NCBI GenBank assembly: GCA_029266935.1
Contig: JAQSVY010000079.1
Span: 1-6,466, forward strand
DNA length: 6,466 nucleotides
Source: Burkholderiales bacterium
Lineage (GTDB): Bacteria; Pseudomonadota; Gammaproteobacteria; Burkholderiales; SG8-39
Direction of reading: 5' to 3'
The notes under the pieces were generated by a model, which was given only the letters and a program-made list of their open reading frames with translations, ran no database searches and had not been told where the DNA came from. Positions within the stretch are counted from its first letter, which is position 1. Each line of letters opens with the position of its first letter. Below, in pieces: positions 1 to 6,452 of the stretch. Made by a program: the position numbers and the translations under genes.

Positions 1-35
1 TTCTCGTTGGCCGCGGCGGTCCTGCGCGATCACGC

Positions 36-1034
36 TCAGCCCGGCGCTCTTAGCCTCAGATCGTCGCGGATGCAGGCCTTGAAATGCCCAGGCGCCACTT
101 CGCGCAGCGGCGGTCGCGCCTCGCCGCAGGCTGGCAGCGCGTAGCGGCAGCGGGTCCGGAAGGAGCAGCCTGAAGGTGGGTTAACCGGGCTCGGGATGTC
201 CCCGGCGAGCACGATCCGCTCGCGTTTGAAGGTTGGATCGGGAATGGGGGCGGCCGAGAGCAGCGCCTCGGTGTAGGGATGTCGCGGATTGCCGAACAGC
301 TCGCGCGTTTCGGCTAGCTCCACGAGCCGGCCGAGATACATCACTGCGATCCGGTCGGAGATGTGGCCGACCACTGCGAGATCGTGAGCCACGAAGAGGA
401 TGGTGAGACCGAGGCGGCGCTTCAGCTCGACGAGCAGGTTTACAACCTGGGCCTGGATGGACACGTCCAGCGCCGAAACCGGCTCATCCGCGATCAGCAG
501 TTCCGGGCCGGTCATCAGCGCGCGCGCGATACCGATCCGCTGCCGCTGCCCGCCGGAAAACTCGTGCGGATAACGCGCTGCGTGCTGCGGCAGGAGCCCG
601 ACGAGACGCAGCGCCTCCTCGATCTTGTCGCGCCGGTCCGAGCGGGAGGCAGCGCGCCCGTGGATCTCGAGCGGCGCTGCAAGGATGCCCTCGACGGTCA
701 TGCGCGGGTTGAGCGACGCGTAAGGGTCCTGGAAGACGAGCTGCATGCGCTGGCGGAACGGCCGCATCTGCCGCCGCGAGAAATGCGTGATGTCCGTCCC
801 CGCAAAGCGGATGGTGCCGGCGGTCGGCGCGGTGAGCCGCAGGACGGAGCGCCCGACGGTGCTCTTGCCCGATCCCGATTCCCCCACGAGGCTCAGCACC
901 TCTCCCCGGCGAACATCGAACGACACCCCGTCGACCGCCTTCACGACCTCGCGCGCACGGGAGAGCAGCCGGCGCCGCAGCGGAAACCATTTGTGGAGAT
1001 CGCGTACCTCGAGAAGCGCTTCGGGCTGCTTCAC
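36..1034 (-). CDS. ABC transporter ATP-binding protein, DppF-like
   Basis: A 332-aa cytoplasmic ATPase, the second nucleotide-binding subunit. Walker A is GESGSGKS (51-58), the Q-loop is Q102 in [10 protein letters not shown], the signature is FSGGQRQR (159-166), Walker B is LLIADEP (179-185, catalytic Glu184) and the switch histidine is H217. The tail has Cys290, Cys296, Cys303 and Cys321, matching the oligopeptide-transporter ATPase C-terminal domain. The N-terminal insert between strands ([20 protein letters not shown]) and the length match DppF/OppF (about 334 aa) rather than DppD. The start is GTG at 1034, not the ATG at 1127. The GTG overlaps the previous stop as GTGA and has AAGGGG 7 nt upstream. 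The extra 31 residues from 1127 would be Arg/Pro-rich sequence lying inside the previous gene. Both ATPases are fully equipped for hydrolysis, so neither looks degenerate. Confidence 0.95.
   Translation of the reverse strand: MKQPEALLEVRDLHKWFPLRRRLLSRAREVVKAVDGVSFDVRRGEVLSLVGESGSGKSTVGRSVLRLTAPTAGTIRFAGTDITHFSRRQMRPFRQRMQLVFQDPYASLNPRMTVEGILAAPLEIHGRAASRSDRRDKIEEALRLVGLLPQHAARYPHEFSGGQRQRIGIARALMTGPELLIADEPVSALDVSIQAQVVNLLVELKRRLGLTILFVAHDLAVVGHISDRIAVMYLGRLVELAETRELFGNPRHPYTEALLSAAPIPDPTFKRERIVLAGDIPSPVNPPSGCSFRTRCRYALPACGEARPPLREVAPGHFKACIRDDLRLRAPG
1031..1034 (-). promoter_or_regulatory. GTGA start/stop overlap between the two ATPase genes
   Basis: On the minus strand the GTG of the DppF-like gene shares two bases with the TGA of the DppD-like gene. 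AAGGGG lies at 1042-1047, 7 nt upstream. Coupling would help keep the two ATPases at equal amounts, as a heterodimer needs. Confidence 0.85.
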
Positions 1035-2113
1035 GGCGGCGCCCCTTCGGCGAGGCTCGCCCAACGCGCGCAGCGGACGAAATGCTGCGCGCCGGCGCCT
1101 TCGAGGAGGGGCACGCGCCCGTCGCACAGCTCCGGCACGCGATGCGCGCAGCGGGGCGCGAAGCTGCAGCCCGGTGGCAGCGCGAGCGGATCGGGCACGT
1201 TGCCCGGAATCGCTGCGAGCTCGTCGCAGCGGCGGCCGGCGAGGTCGAGGCGAGGCACCGATCGGAGGAGCCCCTGCGTGTAGGGCATGAGCGGCCTCTT
1301 GAAGAGCGGCAGCACGGCGGCCTCCTCCACCACCCGCCCGGCGTACATGACGATGACGCGGTCGGCGATCTCGGCCACCACCCCGAGGTTATGCGTGATG
1401 AAGAGCAGCGCCATTTGCGTGCGTTGCTGCAGGTCGTGCAGCAGCTCGAGGATCTGCGCCTGGATCGTGACGTCGAGCGCCGTGGTCGGCTCGTCTGCGA
1501 TCAGAAGCACCGGTTCGCAGGAGAGCGCGATGGCGATCATGACGCGCTGGCGCATGCCGCCGGACAGCTGATGGGGATAGCTCGACATCCGCCGACGCAC
1601 GTCAGGGATGCCCACGAGGTCGAGTAGCTCGGCGGCGCGATCGAGGGCGCCGCGCTTGCTCAGCGCGCTATGGAAGCGGACCGCCTCCGCGATCTGATCC
1701 CCGATCTTGTGCACGGGGTTGAGCGAGGTCATCGGCTCCTGGAACACCATGGCCGCGGCGGAGCCACGAAGCTCGCGCATCCGCGCCTCGGGCAGGGCGA
1801 GGAGGTCATGCACGCGCCTGTCGCCTGCCCGGAGCCGCACCCGGCCCTCGATCCGACATTGGGGCGCCGGCGGCGTCAGGCGCAGGATAGCGAGGCTGGT
1901 GACGCTTTTCCCGGACCCCGACTCGCCGACCATCGCGAGAGTCTCGCCGCGCCGGACCTCGAACGACACCTCGCGCGCGGCCGGAACGATCCCCTGCGGC
2001 GAGACGAAGCTGACGCTGAGATCCTCGACGTCGAGCACGACGTCCTCGGCCATGGAGGCCGCGCTTCGGGTGACGGGCGCCATCGCAGGAACCAGCGCCG
2101 GAGTGGCCGTCAT
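1031..2113 (-). CDS. ABC transporter ATP-binding protein, DppD-like
   Basis: A 360-aa cytoplasmic ATPase, one of the two unequal nucleotide-binding subunits of the importer. Walker A is GESGSGKS (63-70), the Q-loop is Q125 in [10 protein letters not shown], the signature is LSGGMRQR (183-190), Walker B is LLIADEPT (203-210, catalytic Glu208) and the switch histidine is H241. The C-terminal oligopeptide-transporter tail has Cys316, Cys322, Cys330 and Cys348. In known DppD-type proteins this tail binds a [4Fe-4S] cluster. It is longer than E. coli DppD (about 327 aa), mainly because of an Ala/Pro-rich N-terminal extension of about 20 residues. The start at 2113 is preferred over Met21: it overlaps the permease stop as ATGA and has AAGGA 10 nt upstream, whereas Met21 has no ribosome site. 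The frame stays open upstream to 2590, but that stretch lies inside the permease gene and is not coding in this frame. Confidence 0.95.
   Translation of the reverse strand: MTATPALVPAMAPVTRSAASMAEDVVLDVEDLSVSFVSPQGIVPAAREVSFEVRRGETLAMVGESGSGKSVTSLAILRLTPPAPQCRIEGRVRLRAGDRRVHDLLALPEARMRELRGSAAAMVFQEPMTSLNPVHKIGDQIAEAVRFHSALSKRGALDRAAELLDLVGIPDVRRRMSSYPHQLSGGMRQRVMIAIALSCEPVLLIADEPTTALDVTIQAQILELLHDLQQRTQMALLFITHNLGVVAEIADRVIVMYAGRVVEEAAVLPLFKRPLMPYTQGLLRSVPRLDLAGRRCDELAAIPGNVPDPLALPPGCSFAPRCAHRVPELCDGRVPLLEGAGAQHFVRCARWASLAEGAPP
2110..2113 (-). promoter_or_regulatory. ATGA start/stop overlap, DppC-like to DppD-like
   Basis: On the minus strand the ATG of the ATPase gene shares two bases with the TGA of the permease gene. 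AAGGA lies at 2124-2128. This arrangement is typical of translational coupling and fixes the ATPase start. Confidence 0.85.
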
Positions 2114-3009
2114 CTCGCATCCGTCCTTGGATCGAGCGCGTCCCGCAAGCCGTCGCCGATGAAGTTGAAGCTCGTGACCGCAAGCGTGATCATCGCGCCC
2201 GGGAGCATGGCGAGCCACGGCGCGCTGGTCAGATAGCCCTGCGCGTTGTCCAGCATGTTGCCCCAGCTCGGCGTCGGCGGCTGAATGCCGTAGCCGAGAA
2301 AGCTGATGTAGGATTCGGCGAGGATCGCATGCGCCACGTTCAAGGTCGCCGCGACGACGATCGGGGCGATCGCATTCGGCAGCAGCTCCCGGATCATCAC
2401 GCGCGCGTCGCTTGCGCCGAGCGCTTCGGCGGCGACGGCGAAGTCGCGCTCGCGCAACGCCTTGATCTGGGCCTCGACGATGCGGGCGACCTCCATCCAG
2501 GCCGTGAACGCGATCAGCAGGATGATCGTCTCCACGCCCGGGTGGATGAAGGCGGAGACGGCGAGCAGCAGGAAGATGCTGGGGAAGCACAGCATGGCGT
2601 CAACGAAGCGCATCAGCACCGCGCCGATCGCGCCGCCATAATAGCCGGCGACCAGCCCCACGCAGACGCCGATCACCATGCTGATCGCCATGGCGGCAAA
2701 GCCGACCGCGAGCGAGATCCGGCCGGCCATGAGCAGGCGGGCCAGCATGTCGCGCCCGAGCTGGTCGGTGCCGAGCACATGCGCGCCGCTCAGCGGCGGG
2801 GCGAAGCGCTGGCGTATGTCGATGAAGGTGTCGGTGAACGGCAAGAGAAAGGGGCCGACGATGCAGGCGAGCGTCAGGACGAGGATGGTCACGGCGCCGA
2901 AGACGGCAAGGCGGTGCCGGCGGAAACGCCGCAGCGCGGGGCTGTCCCAGCGGCTCGTCAGCGCCGGTTTGGCGGGAGGTCCGTCGATGGCTCCGACGGG
3001 CGAAGTCAT
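2110..3009 (-). CDS. ABC transporter permease, DppC-like
   Basis: A 299-aa inner-membrane permease, partner of the DppB-like protein. Residues 22-70 form the OppC N-terminal region (FRRHRLAVFGAV, with a membrane segment at about 35-57). Then comes the DppC-family motif LGTDQLGRDML (79-89). Hydrophobic segments follow near 98-122, 138-156, 160-178, 213-232 and 264-286. The EAA loop for ATPase contact is at 189-212 (AAEALG, then ELLPN). The PTPSWGNML motif (245-253) and the C-terminal GDGLRDALDPR are characteristic of the family. Length equals E. coli DppC (300 aa). The ATG start follows TGAGGA, in which the upstream permease's stop codon is part of the ribosome site. The stop overlaps the start of the ATPase gene as ATGA. 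All family motifs are intact. Confidence 0.95.
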   Translation of the reverse strand: MTSPVGAIDGPPAKPALTSRWDSPALRRFRRHRLAVFGAVTILVLTLACIVGPFLLPFTDTFIDIRQRFAPPLSGAHVLGTDQLGRDMLARLLMAGRISLAVGFAAMAISMVIGVCVGLVAGYYGGAIGAVLMRFVDAMLCFPSIFLLLAVSAFIHPGVETIILLIAFTAWMEVARIVEAQIKALRERDFAVAAEALGASDARVMIRELLPNAIAPIVVAATLNVAHAILAESYISFLGYGIQPPTPSWGNMLDNAQGYLTSAPWLAMLPGAMITLAVTSFNFIGDGLRDALDPRTDAR

Positions 3010-3019
3010 GGGCGGCTCG

Positions 3020-3025
3020 TCCTCA
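3020..3025 (-). promoter_or_regulatory. Stop codon embedded in the DppC-like gene's ribosome site
   Basis: TGAGGA on the minus strand contains both the TGA stop of the DppB-like gene and the GAGGA ribosome site of the DppC-like gene, 10 nt before its ATG at 3009. Terminating ribosomes would sit directly on the re-initiation site. Confidence 0.65.
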
Positions 3026-3973
3026 CGCGGTCCGGATGCGCGGGTCGGCGACGCCGTAAAGCAGATCGGCCAGGAGGCTGCCGAGCAGCACCAGCATCGC
3101 GGTGAACATCAGGATGCCCATAACGGTCGGGTAGTCGCGGTAGCCGATCGAGTCGAGGAACAGACGCCCCATCCCCGGCCAGGTGAAAACGGTCTCCGTC
3201 ACCAGGGCGCCGCTCAGCAGCGTCGGGAGATGGAGTCCGGCGATGGTGATCATCGGCAAGAGAGCGTTGCGCACTGCATGCTGAAACAAGATGCGCCGCT
3301 CCGGGATGCCCTTCGAGCGGGCGGTCCGGATATAATCCTGGTTGATGACGTCGAGCATCGAGGAGCGCATGTAGCGGCTCCACACCGCCGTGCTGACGAG
3401 GGCGAGCACGATGCAGGGCCCGATCAGGTGGTGCAGGCGGTCGGACCAGGAGCCGTCGCCGATGGTATAGCGGTTGCCGGCCGGCAGCCATCCTAACCCG
3501 ACCGAGAAGACATAGATGACGACGAGCCCGAACCAGAAGGTCGGGATCGACAAGGCGATCATCGCGCCGACGGTCGCGAGCGTGTCGAAAACTGAATAGC
3601 GCCGGATCGCGCCGAGCACGCCAATCCAGCAGCCGATCATCATCGCTAGGAGCGTCGAGCTCAGCATGAGCTCGAGCGTCGCCCCGAGATGGGAGCCGAT
3701 CACCCGCAGCACTGGCTGCTTGTCGCGGTAGGAGACGCCCCAATCCCCCTGCAGCAGGCGCCACAGCCATTCCGCGTACTGGACCGGCAATGGCCGGTCG
3801 AGCCCCATCTGCCTCGCGACGCGATCGAGGTCCTCCTGGGTCATGTCGCCGGTCGCGGCGAACTGCGACAGCGGGCCGCCCGGCGCGAGGTGCAGGATCG
3901 AGAAGCCGATGATCGACACAATCAGCAGCAGAACGCCGGCTTGGCCGACGCGGCGCGCTAGGAAGCTGCCCAC
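3023..3973 (-). CDS. ABC transporter permease, DppB-like
   Basis: A 316-aa inner-membrane permease, the first of two that form the translocation channel. The N-terminus (FLARRVGQAGVLLLIVSIIG) is the typical DppB/OppB first membrane segment. It is followed by HLAPGGP and a soluble loop with QMGLDRPLPVQY (55-66) and GDWGVSY (76-82). About five further hydrophobic segments follow: near 97-122, 132-160, 182-198, 240-260 and 283-306. The cytoplasmic EAA loop that docks on an ATPase lies at 213-240 (DYIRTARSKG, ending in LLP). The C-terminal GVADPRIR is usual for this family. The start is GTG, with GGAG 9 nt upstream; no methionine occurs near enough downstream to serve as an alternative. It lies 34 nt after the binding-protein stop and 13 nt before the next permease, so co-transcription is expected. 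Confidence 0.95.
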   Translation of the reverse strand: MGSFLARRVGQAGVLLLIVSIIGFSILHLAPGGPLSQFAATGDMTQEDLDRVARQMGLDRPLPVQYAEWLWRLLQGDWGVSYRDKQPVLRVIGSHLGATLELMLSSTLLAMMIGCWIGVLGAIRRYSVFDTLATVGAMIALSIPTFWFGLVVIYVFSVGLGWLPAGNRYTIGDGSWSDRLHHLIGPCIVLALVSTAVWSRYMRSSMLDVINQDYIRTARSKGIPERRILFQHAVRNALLPMITIAGLHLPTLLSGALVTETVFTWPGMGRLFLDSIGYRDYPTVMGILMFTAMLVLLGSLLADLLYGVADPRIRTA

Positions 3974-3982
3974 CTCGAGACG

Positions 3983-3986
3983 CTCC
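3983..3986 (-). promoter_or_regulatory. Ribosome binding site of the DppB-like gene
   Basis: GGAG on the minus strand, 9 nt before the GTG start at 3973. It is shorter and paired with a weaker start codon than the binding-protein gene, which is consistent with lower membrane-subunit output. Confidence 0.6.
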
Positions 3987-3987
3987 G

Positions 3988-3997
3988 GGGCGCGCCC
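3988..3997. repeat. Perfect 10-bp palindrome between the binding-protein and DppB-like genes
   Basis: GGGCGCGCCC sits in the 34-nt spacer between the binding-protein stop and the permease GTG. A 7-mer, GACGCTC on the plus strand, flanks it at 3979-3985 and 4003-4009. In RNA only about 3 bp can pair around a 4-nt loop, so as a hairpin it is weak. The position is where other transport operons often hold an expression-lowering stem-loop. Confidence 0.3.
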
Positions 3998-4007
3998 GTT
4001 GCGACGC

Positions 4008-5681
4008 TCAGCGGGCCCAGTACCACTTGCTCATGTTCCAGGTGTTCTGGCGCGCATTGATGTTCGGCCTGAAGCCGACCAGCCCCTCCTTGTAGCCCTC
4101 GACCGGCGCGTACTGGAAGATCGGCAGGATCGGCAGCTCATCGCGGACGATCTCCTGGAGACGATGGTAAATCTTCGTGCGCTCCTGCCGGTCGAAGCTC
4201 GTCTGCCCCGCAGCGAGCAGCCGGTCGACCTCCGGGTTGACGTATTGCATGTAGTTGCCGCCGCTGCCCCCCTTGACCGGGATCGACTCGCTCGAGAAGC
4301 GCGTCGCGGGATCGGGATCGGTCACCGTCCTGAACGCCGTGCCGACGAGCAGCGCCTGGAACTTGGAGCGGACATAGAACTCGCCCCAGATGACCGCCGC
4401 CGGCATGTTGTTGATCTTCATCGACGCGCCGATCTGCTGCCAGTCCTGCATCAGGAGCTGCTGGCATTGCTCGCGGATCGCCGTGCCGGTCGTGGTCGAC
4501 AGCGCGAACTCGAGCGGCACGCCATTCTTCTGGCGGATCCCGCGCGCGCCGCGCTTCCAGCCGGCGTCGTCGAGCAGCTTGTTCGCCTTCGCGATGTCGT
4601 AGCTGTGGGGCGGAAGGTTGGGGTTGTAGGCCCAGGACTCCTTCGGCGCGAAGGACTCGGTCGGCCGGTGAAGGCCGTAATAGATCACGTCGATGATCGC
4701 CTGCTTGTTGATCGCGTGATAGAGCGCCTGGCGGACCGCTTTCTCCGACAGCGCCGGCAGCTCGAGGTTCGGCATGATGATCTCGAGGTTGCCGCTCGGG
4801 TTCGCTACGACCTTGCGGCCGGGTAGCTTCACCGCTTCCTCGTAAAAGTTCGCCGGGATGCCCTGGCCGATGGTGAGGTCGACTTGGCCGGTCCGGAACT
4901 GCGCGTAGAGCGCGGTGAGATCCGGGATGTACTTGAACACCGCCTTCTCGAGGTACGGTCCCGGCAGGAAGTAGCGCTCGTTCGCGACGAAGGAGATGTG
5001 GTCGCCCGCGACGCGTTCGCTCCAGCGGAACGGCCCGGTGCCGACCGGCGCATTGTTGAACGCCGCGGTATTCGGATCGCTCGCCTTGCCGAGGATATGC
5101 TTCGGCACGATGAAGGTGTTGGCAAGGAGCGCGAGGTAAGGCGAATAGGCCTTCTCCATGCGCCACGAGATCTCGTGCGGACCCTTAACCACGATGTCGC
5201 GCACCAGGCTGTGGCCCTGGCGCGTCCGGGCCCGGAAGCCCGGCGAATTGATCAGCTCGAGGCTGAACTTCACGTCCTCGGCCGTGAAGGGCTCGCCGTC
5301 GTGCCACACGACGCCCTCGCGCAGGCGCACCTTCCAGGCAAGGCCGCCGTCCGAGATGCCGCCGTTCTCGACCGTCGGCACTTCGGCGGCGAGTTCGGGG
5401 ATGAGGTTCCCCTCCGGGTCCGGATTCCAGAGCGCGTTGAAGACGTTCATCCAGACGCTCTCGTCCACCTCGATGCCGGGCATCAAGGGATTGAACACCG
5501 TCGGCTCCTGCGACAGGCCGACGATGACCTGTCCACGGCGGCCGGAAGGCGGAGGCGGCGTCTCCGCCCCGGCGGAGCGGGCGCCGAGAAGAGCTCCGGC
5601 GCCGAGGACGAGGAACTCGCGCCGACGCAGCGAGGGTGCGGACAGGCGGCTTCGCTTGGCATTACGGTCGAGCTCGCTCAT
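4008..5681 (-). CDS. ABC transporter substrate-binding protein, family 5 (peptide/nickel/opine type), Tat-exported
   Basis: A 557-aa periplasmic binding protein that would capture the ligand and deliver it to the permeases encoded downstream. The N-terminus has a twin-arginine signal: R19-R20-R21-E-F-L, a hydrophobic stretch at 24-34, and a likely cleavage after Ala39 (S-A-G-A), followed by a proline-rich linker. The mature part carries the SBP_bac_5 signature around residues 116-140 (WKVRLREGVVWHDG, then PFTAEDVKFS). It also has APVGTGPFRW (211-220), the VRQALYHAI helix (316-324), DDAGWK (371-376) and TDPDP (454-458). Length is close to DppA/OppA relatives (about 535-545 aa). There is no lipobox cysteine, so it should be soluble. 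The ATG start is set by AGGGAG 7 nt upstream. The family binds peptides, nickel chelates, opines, oligosaccharides or glutathione; which one applies here cannot be read from the sequence. Confidence 0.95.
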   Translation of the reverse strand: MSELDRNAKRSRLSAPSLRRREFLVLGAGALLGARSAGAETPPPPSGRRGQVIVGLSQEPTVFNPLMPGIEVDESVWMNVFNALWNPDPEGNLIPELAAEVPTVENGGISDGGLAWKVRLREGVVWHDGEPFTAEDVKFSLELINSPGFRARTRQGHSLVRDIVVKGPHEISWRMEKAYSPYLALLANTFIVPKHILGKASDPNTAAFNNAPVGTGPFRWSERVAGDHISFVANERYFLPGPYLEKAVFKYIPDLTALYAQFRTGQVDLTIGQGIPANFYEEAVKLPGRKVVANPSGNLEIIMPNLELPALSEKAVRQALYHAINKQAIIDVIYYGLHRPTESFAPKESWAYNPNLPPHSYDIAKANKLLDDAGWKRGARGIRQKNGVPLEFALSTTTGTAIREQCQQLLMQDWQQIGASMKINNMPAAVIWGEFYVRSKFQALLVGTAFRTVTDPDPATRFSSESIPVKGGSGGNYMQYVNPEVDRLLAAGQTSFDRQERTKIYHRLQEIVRDELPILPIFQYAPVEGYKEGLVGFRPNINARQNTWNMSKWYWAR

Positions 5682-5688
5682 GGCTTGA

Positions 5689-5694
5689 CTCCCT
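5689..5694 (-). promoter_or_regulatory. Ribosome binding site of the binding-protein gene
   Basis: AGGGAG on the minus strand, 7 nt before the ATG at 5681. It is a good Shine-Dalgarno match at near-optimal spacing. This fits the usual need for the binding protein to be made in excess over the membrane subunits. Confidence 0.8.
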
Positions 5695-5713
5695 GTTGAT
5701 GTCCCAGGCGTGA

Positions 5714-5739
5714 GGCTTCGGCCGTCGTACGGCGGAGCC
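5714..5739 (-). promoter_or_regulatory. Imperfect stem-loop in the HAD/binding-protein spacer
   Basis: The transcribed strand can fold as GGCTCC-GCCGT-ACG-ACGGC-C-GAAGCC. This gives a 5-bp inner stem with a 3-nt loop, a bulged C, then an outer stem with one C/A mismatch. No T-run follows, so it is not a standard intrinsic terminator. It could mark an mRNA processing or stabilising element upstream of the binding-protein gene, or be chance in G+C-rich DNA. The rest of the spacer (5682-5771) shows no convincing -35/-10 pair. Confidence 0.35.
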
Positions 5740-5757
5740 CGGAATAAGCGCGGAGCC
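5732..5757. repeat. 8-bp direct repeat in the HAD/binding-protein spacer
   Basis: GCGGAGCC occurs on the plus strand at 5732-5739 and again at 5750-5757, an 18-bp period. The first copy forms one arm of the stem-loop at 5714-5739, and the second could compete for part of the same partner. It could be a protein-binding site or coincidence; the short length makes chance quite possible. Confidence 0.3.
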
Positions 5758-5771
5758 TGCCCGCATTCGGC

Positions 5772-6440
5772 TCAAAGCCCGAGCAGGCCGGGCAGGCCGC
5801 CGATGTCCTCGATCTCTTGGTAGCCGTAATAGGGCGTTGAGGGTTCATAGCCCCGATTGACGTACACCTTGTCGCGTATCCCGAGATCATGGGCGGACAT
5901 CAGGTCATAGCGAAGGCTCGCCGAGACGTGGAGCACATCATCGGGCCGGCAACCGAGCTTGTCGAGCATATACTCGAATCCGCGCAAGCGCGGCTTGTAG
6001 GATTTGGCCTGCTCCGCCGTGAAGACGGCGTGGAACGGCGCCTCGAGCTTCTCGACGTTGGAGTGGATCTGCTCGTCGGCGGCATTCGAGAGGATGACGA
6101 GCGGGAATTCCTTCGCGACCCGCTTCAGCGGCTCAGGCACGTCCGCATGCGGTCCCCAGCTCGGGACGGCGTCGTAGAAAAGCCGGCCGTCCTCGTCGCG
6201 GAAGGCGATCTCGTGGCGAGCGCAGGTGCGGCGAACGGCGTTGGCCAGCACCTCCGAATACGGCTTCCAGGCGCCGAGGACCTCGTCGAGCCGGTAGGCG
6301 GTGAAGTCCTTAACGAACTGCTCCATCCGGTCGCCCGGCACGCGCCCGGCGAAATGCTCGCGCGCGAGCTCCCCCATGCGGAATCGCGTGAGCGTCCCGT
6401 AGCAGTCGAACGTGATGAACTTGGGCCGGAGCTGCGACAT
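5772..6440 (-). CDS. HAD-superfamily hydrolase, haloacid dehalogenase type II-like
   Basis: A 222-aa cytoplasmic HAD hydrolase. Motif I is FDCYGTL, with the nucleophile Asp12 and Thr16. A helical cap region follows (about residues 20-95). Motif II is ILSNA with Ser118 and Asn119. Motif III is SYKP with Lys149. Motif IV is HVSASLRYD with Asp179. The FDxYGT, LSN and YKP combination and the length match the L-2-haloacid dehalogenase subgroup. Enzymes of that subgroup hydrolyse a carbon-halogen bond through an aspartyl ester. However, the SSNxWD loop expected at motif IV is replaced here by SASLRYD, one residue longer, and no arginine is obvious where the cap should supply the halide-binding Arg. 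It may therefore be a phosphatase or another HAD hydrolase. The ATG start is supported by CCAGGA 6 nt upstream. It is the first visible gene of the run, 90 nt before the binding-protein gene. The family call is firm; the substrate is unknown. Confidence 0.9.
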   Translation of the reverse strand: MSQLRPKFITFDCYGTLTRFRMGELAREHFAGRVPGDRMEQFVKDFTAYRLDEVLGAWKPYSEVLANAVRRTCARHEIAFRDEDGRLFYDAVPSWGPHADVPEPLKRVAKEFPLVILSNAADEQIHSNVEKLEAPFHAVFTAEQAKSYKPRLRGFEYMLDKLGCRPDDVLHVSASLRYDLMSAHDLGIRDKVYVNRGYEPSTPYYGYQEIEDIGGLPGLLGL

Positions 6441-6446
6441 GCCGGA

Positions 6447-6452
6447 TCCTGG
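6447..6452 (-). promoter_or_regulatory. Ribosome binding site of the HAD gene
   Basis: On the minus strand this reads CCAGGA, with 6 nt to the ATG at 6440. It supports the chosen start. Only 26 nt upstream of the gene are in the window, too few to look for a promoter. Confidence 0.65.

Noticed and set aside
1..33. Possible start of a further downstream gene on the minus strand (GTG at 33, then 11 open codons to the window edge)
   Set aside because: It begins 2 nt after the ATPase stop and stays open, which fits a continuing operon. However, 11 codons with no clear ribosome site and no recognisable residues cannot support a gene call.
1..35. Terminator after the last ATPase gene
   Set aside because: There is no stem-loop followed by a T-run on the minus strand in the 35 nt available, so the end of the transcript is not seen here.
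1035..1127. N-terminal extension of the DppF-like ATPase to an ATG at 1127
   Set aside because: The added 31 residues are Arg/Pro-rich and lie inside the preceding gene. The GTG at 1034 has an ideal ribosome site and a family-typical length.
363..1283. Long plus-strand open frame (306 aa) opposite the two ATPase genes
   Set aside because: It is antisense to genes with complete family motifs. Its translation is rich in Arg, His, Asp and Gln with no recognisable domain, as expected for shadow frames in G+C-rich DNA.
2114..2590. N-terminal extension of the DppD-like ATPase to an ATG at 2590
   Set aside because: It would add 159 residues overlapping the permease gene in another frame and has no domain. 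The ATGA overlap and the ribosome site at 2124-2128 fix the start at 2113.
2329..3496. Overlapping plus-strand frames (258 and 272 aa) opposite the permeases
   Set aside because: The polar His/Asp/Arg-rich translation is the antisense reflection of hydrophobic membrane codons. Both permeases are intact on the other strand.
3843..4826. Plus-strand open frame of 327 aa, mostly opposite the binding-protein gene
   Set aside because: It has low-complexity Arg/Ala/Leu/Asp composition, no motif and no ribosome site that I can see. The opposite strand encodes a clear family 5 binding protein.
4884..5699. Plus-strand open frame of 271 aa opposite the binding-protein N-terminal half
   Set aside because: This is another mirror frame of a real gene. 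It has no domain, and its end extends only slightly into the spacer.
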